This document shows positions 34,661-41,228 of a stretch of DNA of 41,228 nucleotides, one piece after another. The first letter of the stretch is position 1; each line of letters opens with the position of its first letter. The DNA lies in assembly GCA_003252455.1 (NCBI GenBank), contig QKED01000035.1:1-41228 (forward strand), given 5' to 3'. The position numbers and the translations under genes were made by a program. Under the pieces are notes generated by a model that worked only from the letters and a program-made list of their open reading frames with translations, did no database searches and had not been told where the DNA came from. The DNA is from Gammaproteobacteria bacterium (lineage in GTDB: Bacteria; Pseudomonadota; Gammaproteobacteria; Thiohalomonadales; Thiohalomonadaceae).

Positions 34661-35812
34661 ATGCACCACCCCCACCTACAAGACGCCCTGGACGGCCACG
34701 AGAAGGGTAAACACTACGTCTTGGTCGGCCTCACCGCCCTGCTGACCCTCTCCCTGCTCTTCAGCCCCGGCGAGTCGCACAAGTCCGGTGAGTCGGCACA
34801 ACCGCCGTCGACACCGCCGTCACCCCCCGCAATCGACCTCTCCCGCGTGCTCGACCCAGCGCCGCCGGTGCAGACCGAGGGCGCCCCCGAGGGGAGCGAC
34901 CAGGCGGTCGATGCCGCACTGGCAGAGGCCATGCGTAGCGCCATGCAGGAGGCCACTGGGGCGACCTCGGTCGGCCCACAGGCGGAGCCGAGTGAGGGGC
35001 TGTTTCAGCGTGAGCCGGGGTTGGTGGGTGCGAGTGACACCCCTGTGAGCCCTGCGGTAACCGATGAACAGCCCGCCACCCTGGCACTGACCGCGCCGCT
35101 CAACGAGGTGTCGACCGCCAGCACACAGCCCCCGGTCGAGGTCGTCACCCCCTTCGTGGTGCCTCAGGCGACCATCCCCACCGCCAGTTATGTGAGTGAG
35201 CCGCGTCAGGCGCGGGGGGAGGCCGTGCGCGTCTCCTCATCGGTGGTGACGTCGAGCGGCGGTGAACAGACTCTGGTGGTGACCGAGGAGCGGATTGCGT
35301 CGGGTGCCGACGAATCCGGTGCGGAGACTGCGCGCGTTGTGCCCGCCGCCCCGTCAGTAGCGGCGGTTGGTGTAGAGGACGAGGTAGGGCAGAACGGTCG
35401 AGTGCCGCCGGTCGTGGTGGACCCGGCCTCCGTGGACGCGCGCGATGCAGCCTATCAGGAGTTCCTGCTGCGCCGCAGCGCCATGGAGAAGCTCTCCGAG
35501 GGCTTCCGCCTGCGCGCCCAGGGGCACTACACCGCCGCCATCGAGAGTCTGCGTGCGAGCGCGGAGCACGACCCGAGCAGCTTCGTCGCCCTGCGCGAGC
35601 TGGGGAATACCTACCTCTACTCACTCGGTGAGCGTGACAAGGCGGTGGAGGCCTACAGCGCCGCCGCGCTGCGCGCCATCGAGGCCGGGGTGATGGGGCA
35701 GGCGATGATGCTCATCGACCAGGTGGCCGACCTCGATCCACGCCAGGCGGTTGAACTGCGCAAGGCGTTTCCCCCCGGCTGGCCGGACCTCACCGCCCGC
35801 CCCACGCGCTAG
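34661..35812 (+). CDS. Membrane-anchored protein with Pro/Ala/Ser-rich linker and TPR-like C-terminus
   Basis: The 383-residue protein is not recognised. One membrane helix (YVLVGLTALLTLSLLF, about 19-34) follows a short His-rich cytoplasmic head. A long low-complexity Pro/Ala/Val/Ser/Glu linker covers about 40-260. The C-terminal 110 residues (AYQEFLLRRSAMEKLSEGFRLRAQGHYTAAIESLRASAEHDPSSFVALRELGNTYLY) look like two or three TPR units. The C-terminal TPR part is probably periplasmic and acts as a scaffold. Its stop overlaps the stop of the convergent pspC by 3-4 bp. Confidence 0.65.
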   Translation: MHHPHLQDALDGHEKGKHYVLVGLTALLTLSLLFSPGESHKSGESAQPPSTPPSPPAIDLSRVLDPAPPVQTEGAPEGSDQAVDAALAEAMRSAMQEATGATSVGPQAEPSEGLFQREPGLVGASDTPVSPAVTDEQPATLALTAPLNEVSTASTQPPVEVVTPFVVPQATIPTASYVSEPRQARGEAVRVSSSVVTSSGGEQTLVVTEERIASGADESGAETARVVPAAPSVAAVGVEDEVGQNGRVPPVVVDPASVDARDAAYQEFLLRRSAMEKLSEGFRLRAQGHYTAAIESLRASAEHDPSSFVALRELGNTYLYSLGERDKAVEAYSAAALRAIEAGVMGQAMMLIDQVADLDPRQAVELRKAFPPGWPDLTARPTR

Positions 35813-36186
35813 CGCTTGGGTTCACCCCGGCGCATGCGCGACTGGATGGAGAAGGCGTCGGAGGTGACATAGTCCTCCAGCCCCTCCAGCCCCTGTTCGA
35901 TCGCGGCAAACTCACGGCCCAACTGCTCGACCCGGGCGATGATCAGGTCGCGGAGGTTGGGGTAGGGGCGCTTGGGCAGGATCAGGATCAGTGCCAAGTA
36001 GATGAAGAAGGTCGGGGCGAAGAGCAGGGCGACGAAGAGCACACCGATGCGCACCCCGACCGCCGAGAGCCCCAGGGCGTCGGCGATCCCGGCGCAGACA
36101 CCGAAGAAGACCCCCTTGCGCGGGTCGCGATAGAGTTTACTTGACCCCGCCTCGGGCGGCGGCGTTACTCCCCCCTCAGTAGCCAT
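35809..36186 (-). CDS. pspC: PspC-domain protein
   Basis: The 125-residue protein starts at ATG 36186 (MATEGGVTPPPEAG) and contains a PspC domain (KLYRDPRKGVFFGVCAGIADALGLSAVGVRIG, then a membrane helix through LILPKRP). The C-terminal part is helical. In enterobacteria PspC and PspB are inner-membrane sensors that draw PspA away from PspF under envelope stress. No pspA or pspF is in this window. The gene overlaps the end of pspB by 11 bp. Confidence 0.87.
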   Translation of the reverse strand: MATEGGVTPPPEAGSSKLYRDPRKGVFFGVCAGIADALGLSAVGVRIGVLFVALLFAPTFFIYLALILILPKRPYPNLRDLIIARVEQLGREFAAIEQGLEGLEDYVTSDAFSIQSRMRRGEPKR

Positions 36187-36409
36187 CTCGTGACCTCCAT
36201 TTCGGGTGCTGGTCGTCGAGGATCGCCTCAAGCGACTCGATGCGTTTACGGTAGTTGGCTGCCTCTGCCTCCAGGGCATCGAGGCGCTGCTGCGCCTCCT
36301 CTGGGATCCCCTCGGTGGCGCGACGCGAGGCGGCGCGATAGTGGAGGATCAGCCACAGGGGGATGATGAAGACGACAATGAAGGGGATCAGCTCGTAGAG
36401 TTGTTTCAC
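36176..36409 (-). CDS. pspB: PspB-like phage-shock membrane protein
   Basis: The 77-residue protein starts at GTG 36409 (VKQLYELIPFIVVFIIPLWLILHYRAASRR) with one membrane helix and a C-terminal coiled coil (EEAQQRLDALEAEAANYRKRIESLEAIL). Size and layout match PspB. In-frame ATGs further upstream (36472) would add unrelated residues. It overlaps pspC and comes first, the same order as in the enterobacterial psp operon. Confidence 0.78.
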   Translation of the reverse strand: MKQLYELIPFIVVFIIPLWLILHYRAASRRATEGIPEEAQQRLDALEAEAANYRKRIESLEAILDDQHPKWRSRDGY

Positions 36410-36706
36410 GGCGCTGCGCTCGCTCTTGAGTGGAGTGGGGCGATTGTAAGGTGACGCACACATGCGGGGCAAAAGGTCCGAGGGGGGAGGTTCATCTCCC
36501 CCGGAGGCATGGGTATCATGTGGGCGCAGTCATGGCCAGGTGTCGGCCAGCATCAACAGGGTAGACGCAGACTCATCGACGGGCCGGAGCGCTTGCGCTC
36601 GCGCCCGCTGTTCTCAGGGGGTGTGTGGGTTGGACGCGTGTCGACCCCACACTGAGCACGTCGAGTCTGTGTCGGCCCTGCCCACCACAATTACGAGGAC
36701 AACGAC
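36410..36706. other. Divergent spacer between pspB and the ATPase operon
   Basis: No gene is supported in these 297 bp. Two inverted repeats stand out: GGGGGAG (36483-36489) / CTCCCCC (36496-36502) and GTGTGGG (36623-36629) / CCCACAC (36646-36652). The promoters of both flanking operons should lie here, but no convincing -35/-10 pair was found. Confidence 0.5.
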
Positions 36707-36904
36707 ATGGCGGAGCAGGAGTCACAACCGCAAGAGCACGATTTTCGGGTGCGTAACGCCCTGGGTATCTTTACCGATTATGCCGACCGCGAACGGGCGC
36801 GGCGTGAGAACGCCGACGAGTATTTCGACCCCGCGCTGCACGACGAGGCGGTGGCCCTGGTGACCTCTTGGTTGCGGCACGACGAGGGGGGGGACGTGGC
36901 ATGA
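36707..36904 (+). CDS. Small acidic protein coupled to the Rad50-like ATPase
   Basis: The protein has 65 residues, with no membrane segment or known motif. It is acidic and largely helical (GIFTDYADRERARRENADEYFDPALHDEAVALVTSWLRHD). GAGG lies 8 bp before the ATG. Its stop overlaps the ATPase start (ATGA), so the two are translationally coupled and probably interact. I do not recognise a family. Confidence 0.7.
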   Translation: MAEQESQPQEHDFRVRNALGIFTDYADRERARRENADEYFDPALHDEAVALVTSWLRHDEGGDVA

Positions 36905-39153
36905 TCATCCGCTCGCTCAAGGCGACCAACCTGCTGAAGTATCGCACGCTGGCGTTGAACGACCTCCCCGCGAAGGCGCTCATCGCCATCACCGGGGTCA
37001 ACGAGTCGGGCAAGACCGGCCTGGTCGAGACCATCTGTCTCGCCCTGTTTGGTCGCACCTTCTACCTGGAACCCGATAACCTGACCAAGGGGATCCTCTG
37101 GGGCGAGACCCACGGCGAGGTAGAGATGGTGTTCACCGGCAATACCGGGCGCGACTACCGCATCACCCGAACCATCGATAGCGAGGGGCGCCAGAGCGCC
37201 CGCCTCACCACGGACGGTTCGGACGACGCCCTGGCCAAGGGCCCCAGCGCGGTCCTCGCCCGCGTGGTCGAGCTGGTGGGCTTCGACTACCGCGAGTTCA
37301 TCGAGTCCATCTATCTGGCGCAGAAGGGGACGGTCACCAGCAGCCACCCGAGCGCCGCCACCGCCAGCGCCGTCAGCGGGGTGCAGAAGCTCAACCAGGT
37401 CGAGCGGACCCTGGGCGAGGAGATCCTCACCCTCAAGGCCGCCATCGGCGAACACGAACAGCAGCTCGACGAGCTCCAGGGCCAGTACCGGCGTCTCGCC
37501 TTCGACCCCAATCAACTCCCGAACCTGGAGCAGGAGCAAGAGGCGAGCCGCGCCCTGGCCAGCGAGAGCGCCGACGCGGCCCGGGAGTGGGAGGAGGTGA
37601 TCGCCGAGATCAACCAACACCTGGGCAGCCTGCACGCCCTGCGTGGGCAGCTCGCCGCCCTGAGCGGCGAGAGCCCCGTCGGCGAGTGGCGTGTCGCCCA
37701 CAGTGCCCTCGCCACGACCCTCGACCAACTCGCCGAGAGTCTGCCGGAGGATGAGGAGAGTGCCGAGGGTGAGTCTGCCGCCCGCGTGCTAGAGAGTGCC
37801 CGTGCCACCCAGGCCGAGTTTGACCAGCGCATGGCCGGGCTCGACGCCCTGCTCGCGCTGGTCGACGCGCAGGGGGCCGAGGCCGATGCCGCCCTGGCCG
37901 ATGAGGGCGAGGCGGCCTTGGCGGTGCAGATGGCCGAGCTGCAGGCGGAGCAGCGACGTGCCGGGGCCAGCCGGGGACGTCGTGGCCTGCTCTTCTGGCT
38001 CTGCCTGCCCCCTGCCGCGCTGCTCCTCGGGGCCTGGTACCTCATCGCGCACCTGCCGCAGAGTGCCACCGCCGTGAGCCTGATAGAGATCATCGGCGCT
38101 CGCTTCCCGCAGTGGCAGAGTGTCAGCCACACCCCCTGGCTGCTCTATACCGGTGGTGCGCTCGCCGTGGTGGCCCTGTTCGCCTTCTTCGCCATGCTCG
38201 GTGCTGGCTCCACACGCGGGGGGGCCGAGCGCCGCCTCGCCGCGCTCCAGGGAGAGGCCGCCGATATGCAGGCCTATCGGGAACGGCTGCAGGGCTTTGC
38301 CGCGTTGAGCGTGCCGCAGTTACTCGACACCCTGGAGGCGCGCCAGCAGGCGGCGCTCAGTGCGCAGCTCGCCACCTTCCGCGAGGGCGCCGGGGCGCTG
38401 TTCGTCGACGTAGAGGCCTTGGCCGCGTGGCACGCGCAGAGTGATCAGCAGATGGGACTCACCGAGGATGCCGTGCGCGCCGAGCTGGAGGCGTGTCACC
38501 AGGAGCTGACCACGCAACAGGGTGAACACGACCGTTATCAGAGCCGGATCGGTGAGCTGGAGGGGGCGATCTTGCGCGAGCAGGAGCGGGTGCGCCAGGC
38601 CCAAGAGTTGAACCTGGTGCGTGCCGATATGGAGGCCAACCGTGACCAGACCCAGCGCCAGATCCGCGTGCGAGAAGAGGCCAGCCTACTGTTGCGCGGT
38701 GCCTCACGTCAGGCGATGGAGCAGTTCAACCGCGACCTGAAGATCTTCATGAGCCGGGTGATGCCCCAGCTGACCGAGGATCGCTACCACTATCTGATCC
38801 TCGACCCCTCGCTCGATGTGGAGGTCTTCTCCCGCGACAAGCACGATTTCATCGGTTGGGACGAGATCTCCACCGGCACCCAACAGCAGATCCTCCTGGC
38901 CCTGCGACTGGCCCTCTCCGCCGCCCTCGCCGAGGGGGCCGCCGGCGGGCAGGGGCAGACCATCATGCTCGATGAACCGTTCGCCTTCTACGATGCCAAG
39001 CGCATCGCCGATGCACTCAACGCCCTGCCCAAGGTGAGCGAGCGCTTGACCCAGATTTGGGTCATCTCCCAGGAGTTCGCCGACATGCGTCCGTTCGACC
39101 TTCATATTGACTGCCAGCGCGGTCAGGACGTCCTGGTGGTGAACGGTGGCTGA
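36901..39153 (+). CDS. Rad50/SbcC-YhaN-like ATPase with central transmembrane hairpin
   Basis: The 750-residue protein starts at ATG 36901 (MIIRSLKATNLLKYRTLAL). Walker A GVNESGKT (32-39), the Q-loop (IYLAQKGT, Gln141), an ABC signature-like STGTQQQ (657-663), Walker B IMLDEP (688-693) and the D-loop (FYDAKRI) form a complete head of the Rad50/SbcC/RecN type, split by coiled coils. In place of a zinc hook lie two membrane helices (about 362-385 and 411-434) joined by a 25-residue loop. No CxxC hook and no Mre11/SbcD nuclease gene are present. B. subtilis YhaN-type ATPases are the nearest layout I know. It overlaps MoxR by 8 bp. The function is unknown; a membrane-tethered machine acting on DNA or protein is possible. 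Confidence 0.8.
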   Translation: MIIRSLKATNLLKYRTLALNDLPAKALIAITGVNESGKTGLVETICLALFGRTFYLEPDNLTKGILWGETHGEVEMVFTGNTGRDYRITRTIDSEGRQSARLTTDGSDDALAKGPSAVLARVVELVGFDYREFIESIYLAQKGTVTSSHPSAATASAVSGVQKLNQVERTLGEEILTLKAAIGEHEQQLDELQGQYRRLAFDPNQLPNLEQEQEASRALASESADAAREWEEVIAEINQHLGSLHALRGQLAALSGESPVGEWRVAHSALATTLDQLAESLPEDEESAEGESAARVLESARATQAEFDQRMAGLDALLALVDAQGAEADAALADEGEAALAVQMAELQAEQRRAGASRGRRGLLFWLCLPPAALLLGAWYLIAHLPQSATAVSLIEIIGARFPQWQSVSHTPWLLYTGGALAVVALFAFFAMLGAGSTRGGAERRLAALQGEAADMQAYRERLQGFAALSVPQLLDTLEARQQAALSAQLATFREGAGALFVDVEALAAWHAQSDQQMGLTEDAVRAELEACHQELTTQQGEHDRYQSRIGELEGAILREQERVRQAQELNLVRADMEANRDQTQRQIRVREEASLLLRGASRQAMEQFNRDLKIFMSRVMPQLTEDRYHYLILDPSLDVEVFSRDKHDFIGWDEISTGTQQQILLALRLALSAALAEGAAGGQGQTIMLDEPFAFYDAKRIADALNALPKVSERLTQIWVISQEFADMRPFDLHIDCQRGQDVLVVNGG

Positions 39154-40075
39154 GTCACCCCTCGTTCGCCTGCAGACGGCCCTCGGTGGGGTGATGCAGG
39201 GGCAGTCACGGGCCATCCGTCTGCTCCTCGCCGCCCTGGTGGCAGGGGGGCATGTGCTCTTGGAGGACTACCCCGGTACCGGCAAGACCACCCTGGCCAA
39301 GGCCCTCGCCGCTGCGCTGCGTGCGCAGTTTCGGCGCATCCAGTTCACCCCCGACCTGCTCCCCTCCGATATTCTGGGGGTGAGCGTGTTTCGCCCCGAG
39401 GAGGGGCGTTTCAGCTTTCAACCGGGGCCGATCTTCGCCCAGGTCGTGCTCGCCGACGAGATCAACCGCGCCTCGCCGCGCACCCAGTCGGCGCTCTTGG
39501 AGGCGATGGGTGAAGGGCAGGTGAGCGTGGATGGGGCGCTGCGCCCGCTCGATGAGCTGTTTTTCGTCATCGCCACGCAGAACCCCATCGAGTTCCACGG
39601 TACCTACCCGCTGCCCGAGGCGCAGCTCGATCGCTTCGCCCTACGCTTCTCCCTCGGCTATATCGGCCTCGACGAGGAGCTGGCACTGCTCGATGCGCAG
39701 CGTCTGGAGCACCCGCTGGCCAGGCTCTCGGCGGTGGTCGATGTCGAAGAGCTGTTGACACTGCGCCGGGCGGCACGCGAGGTGGTGGTCGCGCCGGAGC
39801 TGCGACGCTACATGGTGCAAGTGGTGGCCGCCACCCGCGAGCACGAGGGGGTCGCCCTCGGCGCCAGTCCGCGCGCCTCGTTGGCGTGGATGAAGTGTGC
39901 CCAGGCCCTGGCCCTGGTCGATGGGCTCGACCTGGTCACCCCCGAGCAGCTGCGCGAGCTGGCGGTGCCGGTGTTGGCCCATCGCCTGGTGCTCGACGCC
40001 CAGAGTCGCTTTGCCGGACGCAATGCCGAGCGCCTGGTGGAGGGATTGCTGGATCAGACCCCGGTCCCGGTGTGA
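39146..40075 (+). CDS. MoxR-family AAA+ ATPase
   Basis: The 309-residue ATPase starts at GTG 39146, inside the end of the ATPase gene. Walker A PGTGKT (43-48), Walker B VLADEINRA (Asp104-Glu105), sensor 1 ATQNP and the MoxR-typical LPEAQLDRF are clear. MoxR proteins act as chaperones for assembling cofactor- or metal-containing complexes and VWA/DUF58 partners. The following DUF58 gene overlaps its stop (GTGA), the standard MoxR-DUF58 pairing. Confidence 0.93.
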   Translation: MAESPLVRLQTALGGVMQGQSRAIRLLLAALVAGGHVLLEDYPGTGKTTLAKALAAALRAQFRRIQFTPDLLPSDILGVSVFRPEEGRFSFQPGPIFAQVVLADEINRASPRTQSALLEAMGEGQVSVDGALRPLDELFFVIATQNPIEFHGTYPLPEAQLDRFALRFSLGYIGLDEELALLDAQRLEHPLARLSAVVDVEELLTLRRAAREVVVAPELRRYMVQVVAATREHEGVALGASPRASLAWMKCAQALALVDGLDLVTPEQLRELAVPVLAHRLVLDAQSRFAGRNAERLVEGLLDQTPVPV

Positions 40076-41228
40076 TCGCCCGTCTGATCCGCAGCTTCAC
40101 CTATCGTGGCCTGCGCCTACTGACCGCAGCGAGCCACGAGTTTCAGCGCAACCTCACCCCCTTGGGGCAGTACCTCTTCGCACTCAGTGGCGCGGCACTG
40201 CTCTATGGGGTGGACACCCGCCAAAGCCTTGCCTACCAGCTCTTCAGCCTGCTCACCGCGCTCTTCGTGGTGGCCGGGGGGGCGCTGTTAGTCAATCGCC
40301 TACGCCTGCGTCGGCTCCCCACTCTCTGCGCCGAGTTGCCGCGCATCGCCACCGTCGGGCAGGCGTTCGACTACCCGATCAACCTGCACAATCCGCACCC
40401 GCGACCCCTGGCCCTGCTCGCGCTCGACCAACGCCTACCCGACCCTCGTCCGAGCCGCCAGCGCTTTCTCACCACCCCGGCGCCCGACGAGGGGCAGGCG
40501 TTCGCCTTCGACCGGCTGCTCGGCTATCCACGCTGGCGCTATCTGGTGAGTATCGGCAGTGGTGCCGTGAGCGGTACGCCTGCCGACCTGCCGCTGCTCG
40601 CCCCGGGTGGCCGTGCGCGGGTCGACCTGCACCTCACCCCATTGCGCCGTGGCTATCTGCACCTGCAACACTGGGAGCTGCTGTTCGACGAGCCGTTGGG
40701 GTTACTCACAGGGCGTCGGCGCCTGGGTAAGGGGGGGCGGGTGCTGGTGCTGCCCAAGCGCTATCCGGTTGGTCCCATCGTGCTCCCCGGCAGCCGTCAC
40801 TATCAGCCGGGGGGGATCACCCAGGCCGCCGCCGTCGGCGAGTCGCAGGAGTTCGTCGGGCTGCGCGACTACCGTCCCGGCGACAGCCCACGGCACATCC
40901 ACTGGCGCAGTTGGGCGCGGAGCGGCAAGCCGCAGGTGCGTGAGTATCAGGATGAGTTCTTCACGCGCCACGCCCTCCTGCTCGACACCTTCGCCGCCGA
41001 GGGACCCGATGCGGAGGCGACGTTCGAGTGCGCGGTGAGTGTCGCCTGTTCGCTCATCGAGCCGTTGAGTGGGGGGGATGCGCTCCTCGACCTGCTCTTT
41101 ATCGGTACCGAGGCCTATCAGTTCACCAGCGGGCGCGGTCAGCTCGACCCGCTCCACCTGCATGAGCTGCTCGCCTGTGCCGAGGTGTGTCGGTGTGCGC
41201 CGTTCCGCCAGCTCGAAGAGTTGGTCAT
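40072..41228 (+). CDS. DUF58 domain protein (partial, runs off the window)
   Basis: Starts at GTG 40072 overlapping the moxR stop and stays open for 385 codons to the window end, so the C-terminus is missing. Two membrane helices (about 30-50 and 57-77) are followed by a beta-rich extracytoplasmic or cytoplasmic region and the DUF58 signature GLRDYRPGDSPRHIHWRSWARSGKP-like stretch near 265-290. DUF58 proteins have VWA-like folds and act with MoxR; a transglutaminase (TgpA-like) gene commonly comes next. The partial coding region accounts for the whole right end. Confidence 0.88.
   Translation, partial: MIARLIRSFTYRGLRLLTAASHEFQRNLTPLGQYLFALSGAALLYGVDTRQSLAYQLFSLLTALFVVAGGALLVNRLRLRRLPTLCAELPRIATVGQAFDYPINLHNPHPRPLALLALDQRLPDPRPSRQRFLTTPAPDEGQAFAFDRLLGYPRWRYLVSIGSGAVSGTPADLPLLAPGGRARVDLHLTPLRRGYLHLQHWELLFDEPLGLLTGRRRLGKGGRVLVLPKRYPVGPIVLPGSRHYQPGGITQAAAVGESQEFVGLRDYRPGDSPRHIHWRSWARSGKPQVREYQDEFFTRHALLLDTFAAEGPDAEATFECAVSVACSLIEPLSGGDALLDLLFIGTEAYQFTSGRGQLDPLHLHELLACAEVCRCAPFRQLEELV

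Noticed and set aside
36462-36863. 133-aa plus-strand ORF before the ATPase
   Set aside because: It crosses hairpins and overlaps the better supported 65-aa gene in another frame.
36868-36900. ATPase start at 36868
   Set aside because: It would add GC-rich residues from inside the 65-aa gene; ATG 36901 gives the standard Rad50-type N-terminus and an ATGA overlap.

Overview
This is a GC-rich chromosomal segment, most likely from a gammaproteobacterium of the sulfur-oxidising or purple-sulfur type. The evidence is indirect: housekeeping genes such as rlmJ, dam, fused argA (kinase plus GNAT), yqhA and a gltX-cysS pair; strong GC bias at third codon positions; many overlapping start and stop codons; and several families of short palindromic intergenic repeats. 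I saw no rRNA, tRNA, CRISPR array, transposase, integrase or phage gene. About 35 genes are supported, and the last one (DUF58) runs off the right edge.

Layout. (1) 2-2833, minus: a TIR / NTPase / TPR protein resembling prokaryotic NLR-like defence proteins, with a palindromic element inserted in frame. (2) 3160-9922, plus: an arsenic and metal resistance block of arsR, periplasmic rhodanese, ArsP/DUF318-type permease, thioredoxin-like disulfide protein, GAPDH, CopZ-N-like Fe-S/Zn protein, His-rich CDF exporter, DUF2834 and arsJ. GAPDH plus ArsJ is the known arsenate route: 1-arseno-3-phosphoglycerate is formed and exported. The block is flanked and interrupted by REP-like repeats. (3) 10371-13157: rlmJ and a DeaD-type helicase, divergent. 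(4) 13158-16895: an AT-rich non-coding patch, then two secreted DUF1566 proteins, one a large lipoprotein with PKD-like and Calx-beta domains. (5) 17055-25389: housekeeping genes yqhA, cysS, gltX, two cyclophilins, dam, argA and argE. (6) 25564-26115: a SPOR-like lipoprotein. (7) 26384-31736, minus: a tetR-led operon of MMPL/RND transporter, LolA-like periplasmic protein and DUF1302 outer-membrane barrel, with a clear palindromic operator. It looks like a trans-envelope carrier for a hydrophobic substrate. (8) 31886-33360, minus: M48 protease and macrodomain hydrolase, overlapping. (9) 33510-36409: a membrane-anchored coiled-coil/helix-hairpin-helix protein, a membrane-anchored TPR protein, and convergent PspC and PspB homologues. 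(10) 36707-41228, plus: a 65-aa protein, a Rad50/YhaN-like ATPase with a transmembrane hairpin where the hook should be, MoxR and DUF58, all overlapping at their junctions.

The best candidates for little-described biology are the membrane-embedded Rad50-like ATPase with its small partner fused into a MoxR-DUF58 operon, the TetR/RND/LolA/DUF1302 operon, the extended arsenic block, and the two DUF1566 proteins, whose C-terminal tails resemble diversity-generating-retroelement target regions (no reverse transcriptase is present in the window). All functional assignments rest on reading motifs and family resemblance; no database search was run.
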